Part shown: one piece after another, positions 10,976 to 22,830 of the stretch | Layout: the number at the start of each line of letters is the position of its first letter | How positions within the stretch are numbered: position 1 is the first letter of the stretch | Assembly: GCA_001586965.3 (NCBI GenBank) | Contig: LUCW03001739.1 | Span: 50,001-75,000, forward strand | DNA: 25,000 nucleotides | Direction of reading: 5' to 3' | Source: Sphaeroforma sirkka | Lineage: Eukaryota; Opisthokonta; Ichthyosporea; Ichthyophonida | Made by a program: the position numbers and the translations under genes | Notes under the pieces: generated by a model | Database searches by the model: none | Told to the model about the DNA's origin: nothing | What the model saw: only the letters and a program-made list of their open reading frames with translations

Positions 10976-11039
10976 AGCGCTACCGATAAATCCCACATTA
11001 AGCATACATCACACATAGTTATAGGCATGTACATGATCA

Positions 11040-11045
11040 AATAAA
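11040..11045 (+). terminator. Polyadenylation signal of the RhoGEF gene
   Basis: A canonical AATAAA lies 65 bp after the stop codon, followed by AT-rich DNA. It gives a short 3' UTR in keeping with the compact exon layout of this gene. Confidence 0.6.
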
Positions 11046-12474
11046 GGCGAATTATTACTCACACGTACATTGTATTATATGGGTGATATTGGTATACTAA
11101 GCATCCGTTTCCAAACGATTGTCAGTATTTTATTAATTTGGCTGCAAGGATATGCCGCGATATTTCTCATCATGTTGTTTGGAACTTATGTTAGTTCATA
11201 CAAACTCAAGGGGTCAGCATCCATTGTACAGTGCAGATACGGAGTATGCAATCGCTAAGTACCTGTGTACGATCGTACCACTGATGGGCACGACCGTACA
11301 TCTTTCCTATACACTCCTTACACGATGCATTCTTTACACAAGCACGATGTGAGCTATACGAGCACACATGCTGCCTATATCGCTAATATTTGCAATGATA
11401 ATGTTCCTCCCAAACAATGACCTTGCCAGCGTTCTCGTTTGCCCACATTGTTCCGTATTCAGTGGCATTCTCGTCATTTCGAGGGACTGACTCACGAGGA
11501 TTCAAAAACCGTCTAGATGTGTTTATCATATCTATAACCATATGAAATACACCAGGTGTCAGTGGTGTTGTGGCCGAGCTGAGTCAAGTCGAGTGAATGC
11601 ATGTCACTCGTCTCAATCCAGTCTTTGCACTAGTAATCGAGCTGAAACTTCGAACCGTAAAAACAGAACCTGTCCTGTACACCATGTCACCACAGTACAT
11701 CGTACTGGGGCGTTTAATTTTATTAAGTTTTCATTTTTTTTATTGAAAAATAGTCTGTATTTACAAAATAGAGGCAGAATAGGAAGCTTGCATGGATTTC
11801 CATTGTCATGTCGATTGATGAACTGAAAATTAACGTTTCGGAGATATTTTGGAGATGATTTTTATGGTTACTCACACTGTATCAACCCCTTGGCAGAGCG
11901 CTAGGAATCTATTTCATACTCGATAATCATTATAGTATTCGGGCATTTGTCGTCTTTATTATTTTGACAAGACGTCCAGTCCAATAGAATTAAGATGCGA
12001 TTAGATGTGGTGAATTTTTTAGCTGTGATATTTTGTGGACAAGCAGTCCGAGGAGTACTAGAAAAGATAAATTCAGAGCATCGATAGCGATAAGTCAAGT
12101 GATCTTACCGTGACATGGAGAGAAAGTTAGGCATATGTCATACAAACTTCTGCTGATATTTTACCCAAGAAAACTAGTACGAATCCACGCTTATCGCTCA
12201 TGGTGGGCTGTAACTGCTGCAGTATAGGAAACACATTGCCCCCCTACAACTGTCCTCCAAGCAAGGCTTTGCTTGTCAGTTTTTTATGGTATATTTATTG
12301 TTTATGCCTTGCTTCCGTACACGGCCCCCGATCCCTTCCGCCCATTCATCTCCAACATTTAATCCTTCGGCATGATCCGAGGGAACGCGAGATCTAGTGT
12401 AAAAAATGCCTGCATCTAATCCATGTATAGTTTTCGTGGTCTTAACCATACTTCCTTATGACGAACACTCCGAA

Positions 12475-12480
12475 TTTATT
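12475..12480 (-). terminator. Candidate polyA signal of the minus-strand gene
   Basis: The plus strand reads TTTATT here, so the minus strand carries AATAAA 16 bp after the stop codon of the minus-strand gene. A second copy lies at 12294-12299, beyond which is the small hairpin. Either could serve; the second gives a more usual 3' UTR length. Confidence 0.4.
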
Positions 12481-12495
12481 AAGTCCTGGCTCAGC

Positions 12496-15400
12496 TCACT
12501 TGATCTCTTGACTGGAGACTCTGGGGCGTACGGGCGGTACGAACTGGTTACTATCCGGTGGCGGCAACTTGATGCCACCCCTTCCAGGGTTTCTCTTTTG
12601 GCTGGCAATACTCCTATTCGATGTCTGGTTTTCGAGCTCGCCACTCTGTATTCTACTGCTGGTAGACGAAGCGCCGCTAGCCGTTGAAGCCACATGCCGT
12701 AGCTTGACGTCACCGTCACGCACCTTCTCTGCAGGGGACGAGATAGCCGATGAAGTAGCCATGCGAAGCCTCGCCCCATCTCCGCCGTCCCCGCGACCAC
12801 GCGACCTCGCCTGAGGTACAGGGCCTGATGTGGGGGATCTGCTCAGTTGGCCCTGAGGGCCTGATGTGGGGGATCTGTTCAGTTGGCCTGGAGGACCCGC
12901 GGTGAGCCGACCCGTGTTCGCCTTCCGTATCTGCTGTCCGGGTACTAAACCTGTCTGGTTACTGCCACCCGCCCCTCGCAGCATGGGGTGCACGCCCTTG
13001 TTGTCGATGACCACACCCTTCGGGTCGATGATCAGACCAGCATTAGCGCTTCCCACGGAGCTGCCAGGCAAGTTGGAGCTCTTCTGTATGATCAAGGCGT
13101 TGGGCGGTACCGTCTGCGATTGCACGTCCCCGCGGGGTTTAGCGCTGGAAGGTTTGGGTGCAAGTCCGTTGGCTCCGGGTCTCGGGTGTGTACTGGGCGC
13201 AGTAGTGTAGCGGGGCTGCAAGTTTTTGGCGGCCGGGGTATACGAATTGATGGACGAATTCTGGTCCAGGGTTGCCACCGGTGTCAGTTTGGATTCTGGT
13301 TTGCGAGTATCTGTGTTTATACATTGAAATTTCGGTGGTGTATTGGTATTAGAAATTTGTTAGGAACAGAATTTTGGAACAGATAATGAGCGGCAGGTCG
13401 TGAACCCAAAGTACCCCGCGGGGTAGAGTGCGGGCAACGACATAAATATAACGTTTTGTGACATTGTGTAAACTTTTGACGACCTGATATCCTCTTAGAA
13501 CCTAAAATAAATATAACGCCAATGACATCAGAGAAACCAGGAAAGATAATTAATCATTGACAACCTGTTATCACACATAAATATAACGTCAATATCATTC
13601 GTGCACTTTCGATCACTACGACATACGCTTACTATTGATGTTTTTACGTTTAGTTTTGCTTACTACGATAAGCATATATCAATTGCTAAGATATATATTG
13701 CTATTGGCTACTTAAACAAACATATACTACTTATTCATAATGCATACCTGTACCACTAATTGTTATGACAATTGACTACTATGAAATACATATATTATTG
13801 ATGACTATGACAATGGATAACTATGGCTTACATGTTCCGACAGCTGCTACTGGTTACTACGACATACATATACTCTTAATGGCTATGGCAATGGATAACT
13901 ATGGCATACATGTTCCAATAATTACTACTGAATACTAAGACATATAAACACTATTAATGACTATGACAATGGATAATTATGGCATACATGTGCCAATAAT
14001 ACTACTGTATACAACGACATACAAACACTATTAATGACTATGACAATATACATGTTCCAATAATTACTACTGGTTACTACGACATACATAGACTTTTAAT
14101 GACTATGGCAATGGATAAATGTGGCATACATGTGCCAATAACTACTACTGGTTACTACGATATACTTATACTATTAATGACTATGATAATGGATAGCTAT
14201 GTCATACATTGTCCAATTAATTACCACGTGAAAACTATGCCATAAAATTTCCTATTAAATACTATGACAGTTTATAACTATGTCATACATGTCTTATTAA
14301 TTACCATTTGAAAATTATGCCAAACATTTCCTAATAAATATCATGACAGCTGATAACCATGCCATACATGTCCTATTAACTTATATGGCAATTGATGAAT
14401 ATGCGATACATTTCCTATTAAATACTATGACAGTTGATAACTATGCCATACATGTCCTATTAATTGCTATGGCAATTGATGACTATTTCATACATTTCCT
14501 ATTAAATACTATGACATTTGATAACTATGCCATACATGTCCTATTAATTGCTATGGCAATTGATGACTATATCATACATTTCCTATTAAATACTATGACA
14601 TTTGATAACCATGCCATACATGCCCTATTAATTGCTATGGCAATTGATGATTATAACATACATATGTCCTATTGACTACTATGGCAATTGTAACTACAAA
14701 CACTTGTGCTATTGATTGCTATGACATACTGTTATTATTAAATCCTATGAATATGAACTACTATGAGATAAACATGACTAGAAAGTACACTTATACTTGA
14801 TGCTATGACAACATGGTATGCTATTGACTACTATGTGGAACGTTTACTATTGATTACAATGATACAATATATACTACTTGTTTATAGGACAAACATATTT
14901 TATAATCGCTACAACGTTATTGGCATACTGTACACTGTAATGTTAGCCATCTGCTATTGATTACCACGACACATATACTGTTGATTACAAAGACTTACGT
15001 TTGCTGGACGAACCCTGATCCACCTCATCCCCGTCATCATCGTCACCCTCGTCTGAGGTGTTGACAATATCCTCAGGGTCTAGCGCCTTAGTCTCGGTAC
15101 GTTTATCCTTACCTATCTGCTTTTGGGCCTTTTTCTTCTTAGCTTCCGCCTTTTTCTTTGCCCGTTTAGCCGCCTTGGCTCGCTTTTCCCTTCGATCTGT
15201 TCTTGTGAGAGGTGATAAAGAACGACATGAGCAAGCTCGAATCGTGCAATGCCACAGATAGAAGACTAGTCGATTTTCTGACCGGCCCAATGGTACAAAC
15301 GAGCTCAAAATCCGAAAACTATTCGCACGATTCTACCCTGTGGCACAAAATGACTCAATCGGAACCTCATTTGACATGAAAACGGAAGCGCAGCAATTAT

Positions 15401-18400
15401 GAGCACTTCTGCTTTCTCCTGGCACTCGACATAATCAGATAGCATTGGCAAGGAACACTTGAACGTACAACAATGCTCACAACCATATCACTCACTACGA
15501 CACACAACACGCACCGTTGATTCTCTTTATGTCGATCTCAACTTCTTTCTCAATCGCCCTGTAGTGGGCCCTGATGACAAACCGTCTTTCCTTCTGAGAC
15601 GCCATAAGTCTGTGAATGCGTTATGCATTGAAGGCAATGAGTGAAAACAGTTCACTAGGCAATCTGATAACCGACTTCGCTGGACAGACCATACAGAGAG
15701 AAGTCGAATGCAGTGCGCTACACAACGTCCCTGAGGGTTACGATGAACTACTATGTCAGTATTCATGATTCATCCTATTCAATTTTATGCGAGACGATAT
15801 CTCTACTCCCCCAATTAACGTATATGAGCAAAGCGACAGTTCTAGTTGAACACCTCACAATAATTAGATCGACTTGTGTATACGAAAAGGGCATAGAATA
15901 TAGGAGAAGGAGAAAAACTCATTCCCAGGTCTGCTGCTAATTATATCGATGGAGACATGATATGGAACGCATGTTTCATATAATCAATCGCAGCACACAA
16001 GCGAATGCTAGTGAAGTACCTCTGAGACGATTACTAGCAAAGGTAAATTTCCATGGACATGTACAACAATACACGCGCAACTTACAGCTCCTTGTAGTGG
16101 TCGTGTGTGCGTACGCCAAAATCCTTCGCCTGCAAGTTTTGTAGCTCAATAATAGAGATCCTATCTTCCAACTCCAGTGCTGCGGCCTTTCGATCGCTAT
16201 AATGTTCCTTCTCCTCCATTAACTGTTTTAGCAGATTAGCTTCTCTCTTGTGCTGCACAGTGACAAGGCAGAGGAGGCAAATCAAATTGAGTTGCAGTCC
16301 AGAACTTTCGAGAAAAATCTTACATAGTGTACCATTCACTGCGTAAACCCTAAGACGAAATCAGCTTGACCTAGATTACTTAAGTTTGATGGATAAGTTG
16401 TCATCGACAGTCACGACACTCATCTGACATACCTTTACGCTGGTTTTGCTTTCCACAATCAGGTAGGCCTTCTCCTGCATTACGCGTTCGCGGATTTCGC
16501 TGGGTTTTTTACCATTCTCTTTCATCTTCTTCCACAATCTCTTTTTATTATCTGGGAGTAGTATCATGTTGTAATTCTATGAGCAAACGAGCGACTGACA
16601 ACAGCAAAGACACACGTGTAGCGCAGCGTACACTTGCATGCTGTGCGGTACCAACGATACGCCGTGCATACAAGAGCTCGCATCACTTGGAAAACTGTGC
16701 CATGTACCATCCAATCTTCTTCTTTCGCACTATCTATATATTGTCTGGTAGTGGCATGGTATTGGGCTCTCATGAGAAAAAAAGCAACGGATAATGATAG
16801 AGGATAAGGAAACGATGCAACGCTGCAGGCCCTTGCATACTGTGCAGGTCACAGTGGAATGGATGGGCACGTGTGCACTCGGAGGAATGTGCAAACCACA
16901 CCAAAAAAATTAAGAGCGAGGGGGTCTACTTACGTCTACACTTGAGCTTCAGTTTCTGGTCCAGGTAGATGACATCTTTGCTGAAAGCAAGTTCGCTCTT
17001 CACCATATTTTTGAAGAACTCGTCCCTCGATGCCTTCAACTGCAACGGTCGAAAGAAAGTGCGGTTAGATTCGCCGCAAGAAGTTCTGTACAGAATCGAT
17101 AAACAGATACTCGTATCGCATTGTGATAGTCACGGAACAATTCATTTGCTTCTGTTCTATAAATAAAAAGCCGATGCGAGTGCCTGGTACATGTCAATGA
17201 CAATATGCGATGATATATTGCGCCAGTTGGTATAGCATTCAAGCGACGATGATAGGATCCCACTGGTTTCATTATAAGTTTCAAAATATTGCAAATATTG
17301 CATAGACATTCGTATTGGTCACCACACATGCGAGAAGTACACAGTAAAATACTCTTGCGTACTGAAGGAGACTTGCAGATCAGAATGAATAAGAGACGTT
17401 ATAGGGTACAGAGAACCGGGTATGCTACTCACTCATAGCATACTCGTCGAATAAAGCTACGCCTTGCCGTAAGGACCGCGTTGGGTCGTCCGTACACGTA
17501 TTCTCATATCAATCTCTACATGCCGTGTTGAGCATTCCAGTACAGGAATGGTACATATTGCATCGCACACAAGGGAAAAACATGCTTCGACCTTCCACAC
17601 TCACGTACAAGTCTGAGTGGAGACTACCAGATCCGACGCCATAACGTAGAAAATTTGGGTCGCATATAATAAACAGATCACTGACAGATCTACACGTTCA
17701 GTATCATCTACGACGGAAATAAGCTACCACATACCTTGCTACTGTATTCGCTGCATAAGCGTGTACGTTCCGCTGTTGTTCCCAGACTCTAAATATAAAA
17801 TGAATAAATACACATTGATCGATAAGAATTTATGCCATCGTGATCGGCTATACATTTAGCTTGCTCAGAATAAAGCAAAAATCAGTCTGGTTTTTTCATA
17901 TGTTCAGAAATACTCATCTTTGTAGCGCTAGTTCAAGTATGGATGTGTACATGATACATGAAGGTATATCCATGCATGTTGCGCTAGTTCAAGCATGGAT
18001 GTGTACATGATACATGAAGGTATATCCATACATGTTGCGCTAGTTCAAGTATGAATTCGTGAATCTTACATAAAGGCATAACCATGCATGTAGCGCTAGT
18101 TCAAGTAAGAATGTGTGTATCATACATGAAAGAAAAGTCACGCATGTAACGCTAGTTCAAGTACAAATACGTGGATTTTACATGAAGGCAAATTCATGCA
18201 TGTAGCATTAGTTCAAATATGAACGTGCGTATCATACAAGAGAACATATTCATTGTCGTATGTATAAGCTAAAAAAAACGAAAGAATACAAAAATTAGTG
18301 GCATGAGGATAAAAACCAATAGACACTTTAGATAGTTAAAAATCCAGCGTGATTGGACATACTTTAGCAGCCTCCGGCTTGTCCAATACCGCCAAAACCT

Positions 18401-18470
18401 CGACACTTTCCAAACCTTTGCCCTTTTCCATTCTTGCTCGATCCACAGGCCATGCTCTTTCGTAAACGAC
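12496..18470 (-). CDS. Unknown multi-exon protein, C-terminal 523 residues
   Basis: Minus-strand exons in order: 18470-18363, 17788-17735, 17039-16934, 16551-16433, 16252-16086, 15201-14999, 13310-12496. All junction phases agree (0,0,1,0,2,1) and lengths sum to 1572 bp (524 codons with the TGA). Donors are GTATGT or GTAAGT throughout. The first five exons encode charged, helix-prone sequence (for example FFKNMVKSELAFSKDVIYLD and REANLLKQLMEEKEHY), likely coiled coil. The sixth gives a Lys/Ala-rich run (RAKAAKRAKKKAEAKKKKAQ) followed by an acidic run (DEGDDDDGDE). The last exon is Pro/Ser/Gly-rich and disordered, with the repeated motif RSPTSGP. No family was recognised. The adjacent basic and acidic blocks suggest nucleic-acid or protein binding, which is inference. 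The 5' part lies further right. Confidence 0.78.
12821..12892 (-). repeat. In-frame 36-bp tandem duplication in the last exon
   Basis: Two 36-bp copies (12821-12856 and 12857-12892) differ at a few bases and encode GQLNRSPTSGPQ and GQLSRSPTSGPV. The duplication keeps the frame and doubles an Arg-Ser-Pro motif in the disordered tail, which could be a phosphorylation or SH3-type site. Confidence 0.85.
13436..13600. repeat. Short dispersed AT-rich repeat in an intron
   Basis: The motif ATAAATATAACG followed by T/C-rich sequence recurs three times (about 13442, 13508 and 13577) with roughly 65-70 bp spacing. It lies at the start of the intron array that continues to about 14980. Confidence 0.6.
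13780..14700. repeat. 42-bp-based minisatellite filling an intron
   Basis: From about 14210 to 14690, 42-bp monomers of the type CTATTAATTGCTATGGCAAT plus TGATGACTAT-CATACAT-TTC alternate with a second type (CTATTAAATACTATGACATT...), giving an 84-bp dimer. More diverged units of about 77-84 bp fill 13780-14210. The whole array sits in the 1.69-kb intron between exons 14999-15201 and 12496-13310 of the minus-strand gene. Because 42 is a multiple of three, a plus-strand frame of 110 codons stays open at 14343-14675 with 14-residue repeats (MAIDDY, FLLNTM). Confidence 0.9.
17925..18260. repeat. 56-bp tandem repeat, six copies, in an intron
   Basis: The motif GCGCTAGTTCAAGTA starts at 17925 and recurs every 56 bp (17981, 18037, 18093, 18149, 18205), with ACATGA-ACATGAAGG-ATGCATGT in each unit. 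The first three copies are nearly identical and the later ones more diverged. It lies in the intron between exons 18363-18470 and 17735-17788 of the minus-strand gene and ends near the donor side. It is unrelated in sequence to the 42-bp array. Confidence 0.92.
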
Positions 18471-18825
18471 CTAAGTAATGCAGTGAACAAGTTGGAACTA
18501 TGAATACCTGTACCATAAGTATTTTACACGTTTATGATGAGCCTTAAACGATTGATAAATTATTGCAACTTTATGGATAGGACAACAGAAAAAATATCCG
18601 TCGATACTGGTAGATGGTATTTGATAGATTGTGCGTCATAAGTAATAGCTACGTACGCCATGCTTACAATCTAAAGGCGACGTTTGATACGAGAGTCTAC
18701 TAGGTTTTCATGAAATTCAGGTACAGATGTAAATTAGTGGTATATATCAGAAGTAGTCGGTGCCAAAACTGATCCATTTTACTTGCGCTGTTTGGAGTGT
18801 TACACGCACGCAATCGCAATCTTAC

Positions 18826-18911
18826 TTATCTGCATAGCCATTTTAGAATTCCGTCCGAAAAATACGTATATTTGCAACAATTGCTCAAGCACCATATGAT
18901 CGGTCACAAAT
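18826..18911 (-). CDS. Candidate upstream exon of the minus-strand gene
   Basis: Minus-strand sequence from 18911 to 18826 is open between an acceptor (CATTCTTCTGAG) and a strong GTAAGA donor. It reads FVTDHMVLEQLLQIYVFFGR and then NSKMAMQI, a convincing amphipathic helical peptide. It starts in phase 2 and ends in phase 1, which does not match the phase-0 exon at 18470, so another small exon or a different border must lie between. A further donor-like GTAAGT lies upstream near 19032, with an open stretch from about 19126, so more exons are likely there. Confidence 0.42.
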
Positions 18912-19548
18912 CTCAGAAGAATGGATGGAAATTTATCGGGAATTTCAAAACAAGGTAAAGTGCCGCATAGTGCATTTTCAGCGAGTCCGAAGTTACCAAG
19001 GATTATATAAGCGTAACAAATATCAAGACTTACAGCACAACAATTCACAAACGATATACATATTTGCAGCGCACATATACATATTCGTACGCATGTATGC
19101 AGATGACATCGCAGAGATGTGTCTAAAGAATACACCACGTACACATTCTGTTAGTGACCAATAGTTGCTGAGATATAGTTAGGTATATGAACTTTTTATT
19201 GTATTTGATACACAAAAAAATATGCCAAACTCTATTGTGAAGAAATCACACATATAGTCGCACTTCTGGTAGACTTTAAGATTGATCATCCTTACACAGA
19301 GCGGCCTGTGCATGACTGCCTCGGGCCTAGTCTGCATCAAGCTACACATGCGCATTATAATACTTGCAGCCATATACATTCTACTCTCCACTGCATATAT
19401 ACAAGCCCAAAATTAAACCCCAGACTCACCCAAGCCTACAATCATTATGCTGGGACTTGCTTGTATCCTCGTTCACAGCGTGTCTCACCTGCTTAACCCC
19501 TGCTACTGAAAAACACCTACAGACAACTAAACCATGTATATACGTACT

Positions 19549-19770
<222 letters not shown>

Positions 19771-19911
19771 CTATATGCAAGATCTTATTACGAATACATA
19801 CGTAAAAGTAAAAATAATTCAAAACCAAAACCCACTCGAGTCTACAAACACAGAGACTCATATCATATACACATACCACACTGATATATACATGAAAGTG
19901 TATACACATAC

Positions 19912-20253
19912 CACATCACGAAGCTCCTTCTTCTTTCGCAGCTTCTGCGGCACGCGCTGTACCACACTCTTGCGGAAGTCACTTCCCCACGAGGTCCTTT
20001 TCTGTTCTCCAGATGGTGGTGCAAGCGAGTTTTTGTTTGACTTACCAGCACCACCACTCGAAGTGGACTGGCCAGTTCTAGTATGAGATGGTTTTAGCTC
20101 CGCCGACTCAGCGATGTCGATTGCACCTTTGGGAGCGGACGATAGACCCTTTTCCTTCCCCATCGCGCTGTGTGGTCTATCTCCTTCGCCTACGTCGAGT
20201 GTGGAAGATAGTAGCATGCAAGAGCGTCTTCTATCAAGTGCTATGGGCCCCAC
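19912..20253 (-). CDS. Candidate N-terminal exon of the minus-strand gene
   Basis: The frame is open on the minus strand from 20253 to a GTATGT donor just after 19912, ending in phase 0. An in-frame ATG at about 20217 ([14 protein letters not shown]) is the likely start, because a stop lies two codons upstream of 20253; an AG at 20254-20255 could instead be an acceptor. The peptide is polar, Ser/Lys/Gly-rich and ends with a basic helix ([18 protein letters not shown]). Its composition matches the disordered parts of the downstream exons, so it probably belongs to the same gene, but the joining exons are not fully resolved. Confidence 0.6.
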
Positions 20254-20752
20254 CTGCTAATACTTAGAAACCTTTATTATTAGTAGTTAAAGTGTCAGTA
20301 ACGCTATACATGCCACTTGCTTTTATTATTTTAGCCTTTTTTTTTAATAGCCAGTAGCCACTCGTCGTGAATTTTTATTTGCTGACTGTCTATTTGGAAG
20401 GCAATGGCTGATCGTTATAAACAACAATGTACAATTGTCTTTTTTAATTTTAACTTATTTATGTAAAGCACATAAATATTTACTCTTAATTTTTAATGTA
20501 CCTGGAATGTTATATTTCATTGGTCTAAACTAACAAGGTCTGTTTATACATAGCTCTTGGCTCTCTGAGTCTCTGTAGCGACTCTCTATATAGACTAAAT
20601 ACTAGCTAGTAGAGAGACTTCAAGGAGGTACAGTACCGAACTATATAGTGAACACGTTCTCGTGCGGTTTTTTCTGTTTTTTTTTTGGGCGTTTTTGTTG
20701 ATTTTTAAAAAAGGAACAAAACAATAATAATATTGTTTATTTTGTTCAATTG

Positions 20753-21319
20753 AATGTCTTTATACGGCATTGGACAACAAAATTATTAACTACCTCAGGC
20801 CCAGTTGCCTACCAGTCTCATACTTCTAAATACTTTATGTTTACTTTGCTTTTTTATAAAAAGTAACTAGCGTGATTTTAGCCCATGTATTGCACTTGTT
20901 GTACTAGTTTTGTCGGCCTCAGCGGAGAGGTCAACGTATGTAAGACACGAATAGTGTCAACTGTAAAACCATGGGCGAATCCGAAGCAATAGCTAAGACA
21001 GAGGACGCCTATATACATGTGTCTAACTGCTAACATATGTCAAGCCCTTAAGACCGACAAACTAACATAAGTGCAACATCATCTAACATTTAAGTCGAGC
21101 GCTTTCAGCCGACAGATAACAAACAAACCGGCAGGAAACAAACACATCTCACAAGTGCCCAAAATCACGTTAATTACATTAGTACACCTACATGTAAATA
21201 AATTAAACTACACCTACATGTAAATAAATTAAACTCAAAAAAGTAAGTACGAGACTGGTAGTAAACTGGGCCTAAGGTGGTTAATAATTTTATTGTCACC
21301 AGTGCCGTATAAAGACATT
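20753..21319. mobile_element. Short non-autonomous TIR DNA transposon (MITE-like)
   Basis: A terminal inverted repeat of about 72-74 bp bounds this 567-bp block: 20754-20825 matches the complement of 21245-21318 at roughly 90 percent, with one 2-bp indel. Both ends begin ATGTCTTTATACGGCA. A possible 3-bp target duplication TTG flanks it (20750-20752 and 21319-21321), but this is too short to prove. The interior has no open frame, so the element cannot move by itself. The superfamily was not recognised. A simple foldback repeat is the alternative. Confidence 0.7.
21183..21234. repeat. 26-bp tandem duplication
   Basis: Two exact copies of a 26-bp unit, each containing TACACCTACATGTAAATAAA, lie side by side inside the inverted-repeat element, just before its right arm. 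Confidence 0.9.
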
Positions 21320-21910
21320 TGGGATATGTTTATTTATGTAAATAATTTACCGTATTTCTTTAAGAATAAATAAAAGTGAACTGTATGTATTCAAGTATTA
21401 TTTATTTTTATAAAAAAAAAGAACAATTGTGTATGTATTTTTTATTTTGAATGATGTATATTTAAATAATACAACGCCAGTGTTCAACTTAGAGGGCTAT
21501 GGGGCATGGCCCAGTACAGTACATATTTTTTCATTTTTGTTATACAAAGGAAATTAAAACCTAAATTTATTTCTAAAACTACTTGAAAAAAAAAAGCATA
21601 GCCTTATAGCCTCCTAAATTGTACACCTAAAATACTTTTTTAAAAAAAAAGTGAGAAAAGCCTACAGGTGACGCCCATGACGATACCTCACTGACATACG
21701 TGGCTCCTGTAATATCGTCCATTCAAGAACAGTATATATTGTAAATTATAGAGAACGGGAGAGTCCATGTAGCTAAAACTCCGCATCATGTATGTATATC
21801 TAACATACGCCAGCTTATCTTGCACTTAATTCATGAGAACAATGCAATTACTTTGTTGAGAAATCATAGTATACATAACATTAATAACAACAGCATGAAA
21901 AGGTTAACAT

Positions 21911-22532
21911 CTTGCTATGCAGCTTCTTCGTTTACCAACGTACCACATGTTCCAATGCGGCAGTCTAATGAGAACTTCAGGTGTTGAGCATCAAGCAACC
22001 TATCTAAAACTTAATAAGTTCTGACTGCCGCATGAAGTCCGATATTGGAAATCCGTGGAGTTCTGACTCTTGCTATGCAGCTTCTTCGTTTACCAACGTA
22101 CCACATGTTCCAATGCGGCAGTCTAATGAGAACTTCAGGTGTTGAGCATCAAGCAACCTATCTAAAACTTAATAAGTTCTGACTGCCGCATGAAGTCCGA
22201 TATTGGAAATCCGTGGAGTTCTGACTCTTGCTATGCAGCTTCTTCGTTTACCAACGTACCACATGTTCCAATGCGGCAGTCTAATGAGAACTTCAGGTGT
22301 TGAGCATCAAGCAACCTATCTAAAACTTAATAAGTTCTGACTGCCGCATGAAGTCCGATATTGGAAATCCGTGGAGTTCTGACTCTTGCTATGCAGCTTC
22401 TTCGTTTACCAACGTACCACATGTTCCAATGCGGCAGTCTAATGAGAACTTCAGGTGTTGAGCATCAAGCAACCTATCTAAAACTTAATAAGTTCTGACT
22501 GCCGCATGAAGTCCGATATTGGAAATCCGTGG
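21911..22532. repeat. 158-bp tandem array, four near-identical copies
   Basis: Copies start at 21911, 22069, 22227 and 22385; the last stops after 148 bp. By eye they are identical or nearly so, which implies recent amplification or gene-conversion upkeep. Each unit holds an 11-bp perfect inverted repeat (ATGCGGCAGTC and GACTGCCGCAT) about 57 bp apart, with an outer TTCCAA/TTGGAA pair, so each could fold as a hairpin. No long open frame or RNA-gene signal runs through the unit. Confidence 0.95.
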
Positions 22533-22722
22533 TTGAAGCACTCGAAAGTACAGTTCATAGTTGGTCACTATCGCCATGATCTCAGTAAGAACTATACTGT
22601 CCACAATTATACAAATACAGAGGCGAGTAGCGACCTGCCTGTAGCAATCAAACTCTATATCATAAATGTATTTTTCAAGAAGTGTTTAACGTCATCTCCC
22701 GGTATAGTAAGCACTTTATACT

Positions 22723-22728
22723 TTTATT
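22723..22728 (-). terminator. Candidate polyA signal of the PPR-like gene
   Basis: TTTATT on the plus strand gives AATAAA on the minus strand, about 100 bp after the stop codon at 22831-22833. This is a normal distance for a short 3' UTR. Confidence 0.55.
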
Positions 22729-22830
22729 TATACCACAGGTATAGTTATCTAATATTTCATTTCTTGCGAGATTCCGTGGCAGCTGACAACTCTCTGCCGT
22801 GTCTAGCCGCCTTCCGTTCCCATTTCCTTG

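Larger units (their letters stand above)
10976..12495. other. Convergent intergenic region
   Basis: The RhoGEF gene ends at 10975 on the plus strand and the unknown gene ends at 12496 on the minus strand, so this stretch should hold two 3' UTRs and no promoter for either. Short frames (for example at 11070-11352, 11542-11826 and 12200-12397) give hydrophobic or Cys-rich translations with no splice context or domain. A small hairpin, CAAGCAA-GGC-TTTGCTTG, lies near 12258-12275 by the minus-strand polyA motifs. No RNA gene was recognised. Confidence 0.5.
20254..22830. other. AT-rich intergenic region with several repeats
   Basis: This lies between the 5' end of the unknown minus-strand gene and the 3' end of the PPR-like gene, so it should hold the promoter of the first and the 3' UTR of the second. 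It is AT-rich with long T and A runs and contains the inverted-repeat element, a 26-bp duplication and the 158-bp array listed separately. No coding exon is supported; the open frame at 22506-22871 starts inside the array. Confidence 0.55.

Noticed and set aside
11565-11660. tRNA gene, from TGGCCGAGCTG resembling an A box and a TTCGAAC motif
   Set aside because: The presumed T stem and acceptor stem do not pair on either strand and the spacing is wrong.
12569-13386. Overlapping plus-strand frames opposite the last exon of the minus-strand gene
   Set aside because: They are shadows of the GC-rich minus-strand exon, whose phase chain with six other exons is consistent.
14343-14675. A 110-residue repeat protein with 14-residue units
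   Set aside because: It lies antisense in an intron within a minisatellite whose 42-bp unit keeps any frame open; no start context or splice signals support it.
17580-17650. Alternative minus-strand first exon (MASDLVVSTQTC before GTGAGT)
   Set aside because: It ends in phase 2 and cannot join the phase-0 exon at 17039; the listed exons on either side already join in phase.
18269-18490. Minus-strand Trp/Arg-rich frame at this exon (WIEQEWKRAKVWKVSRFW)
   Set aside because: The phase-0 reading (RMEKGKGLESVEVLAVLD) is more protein-like and matches the phases of the next exon.
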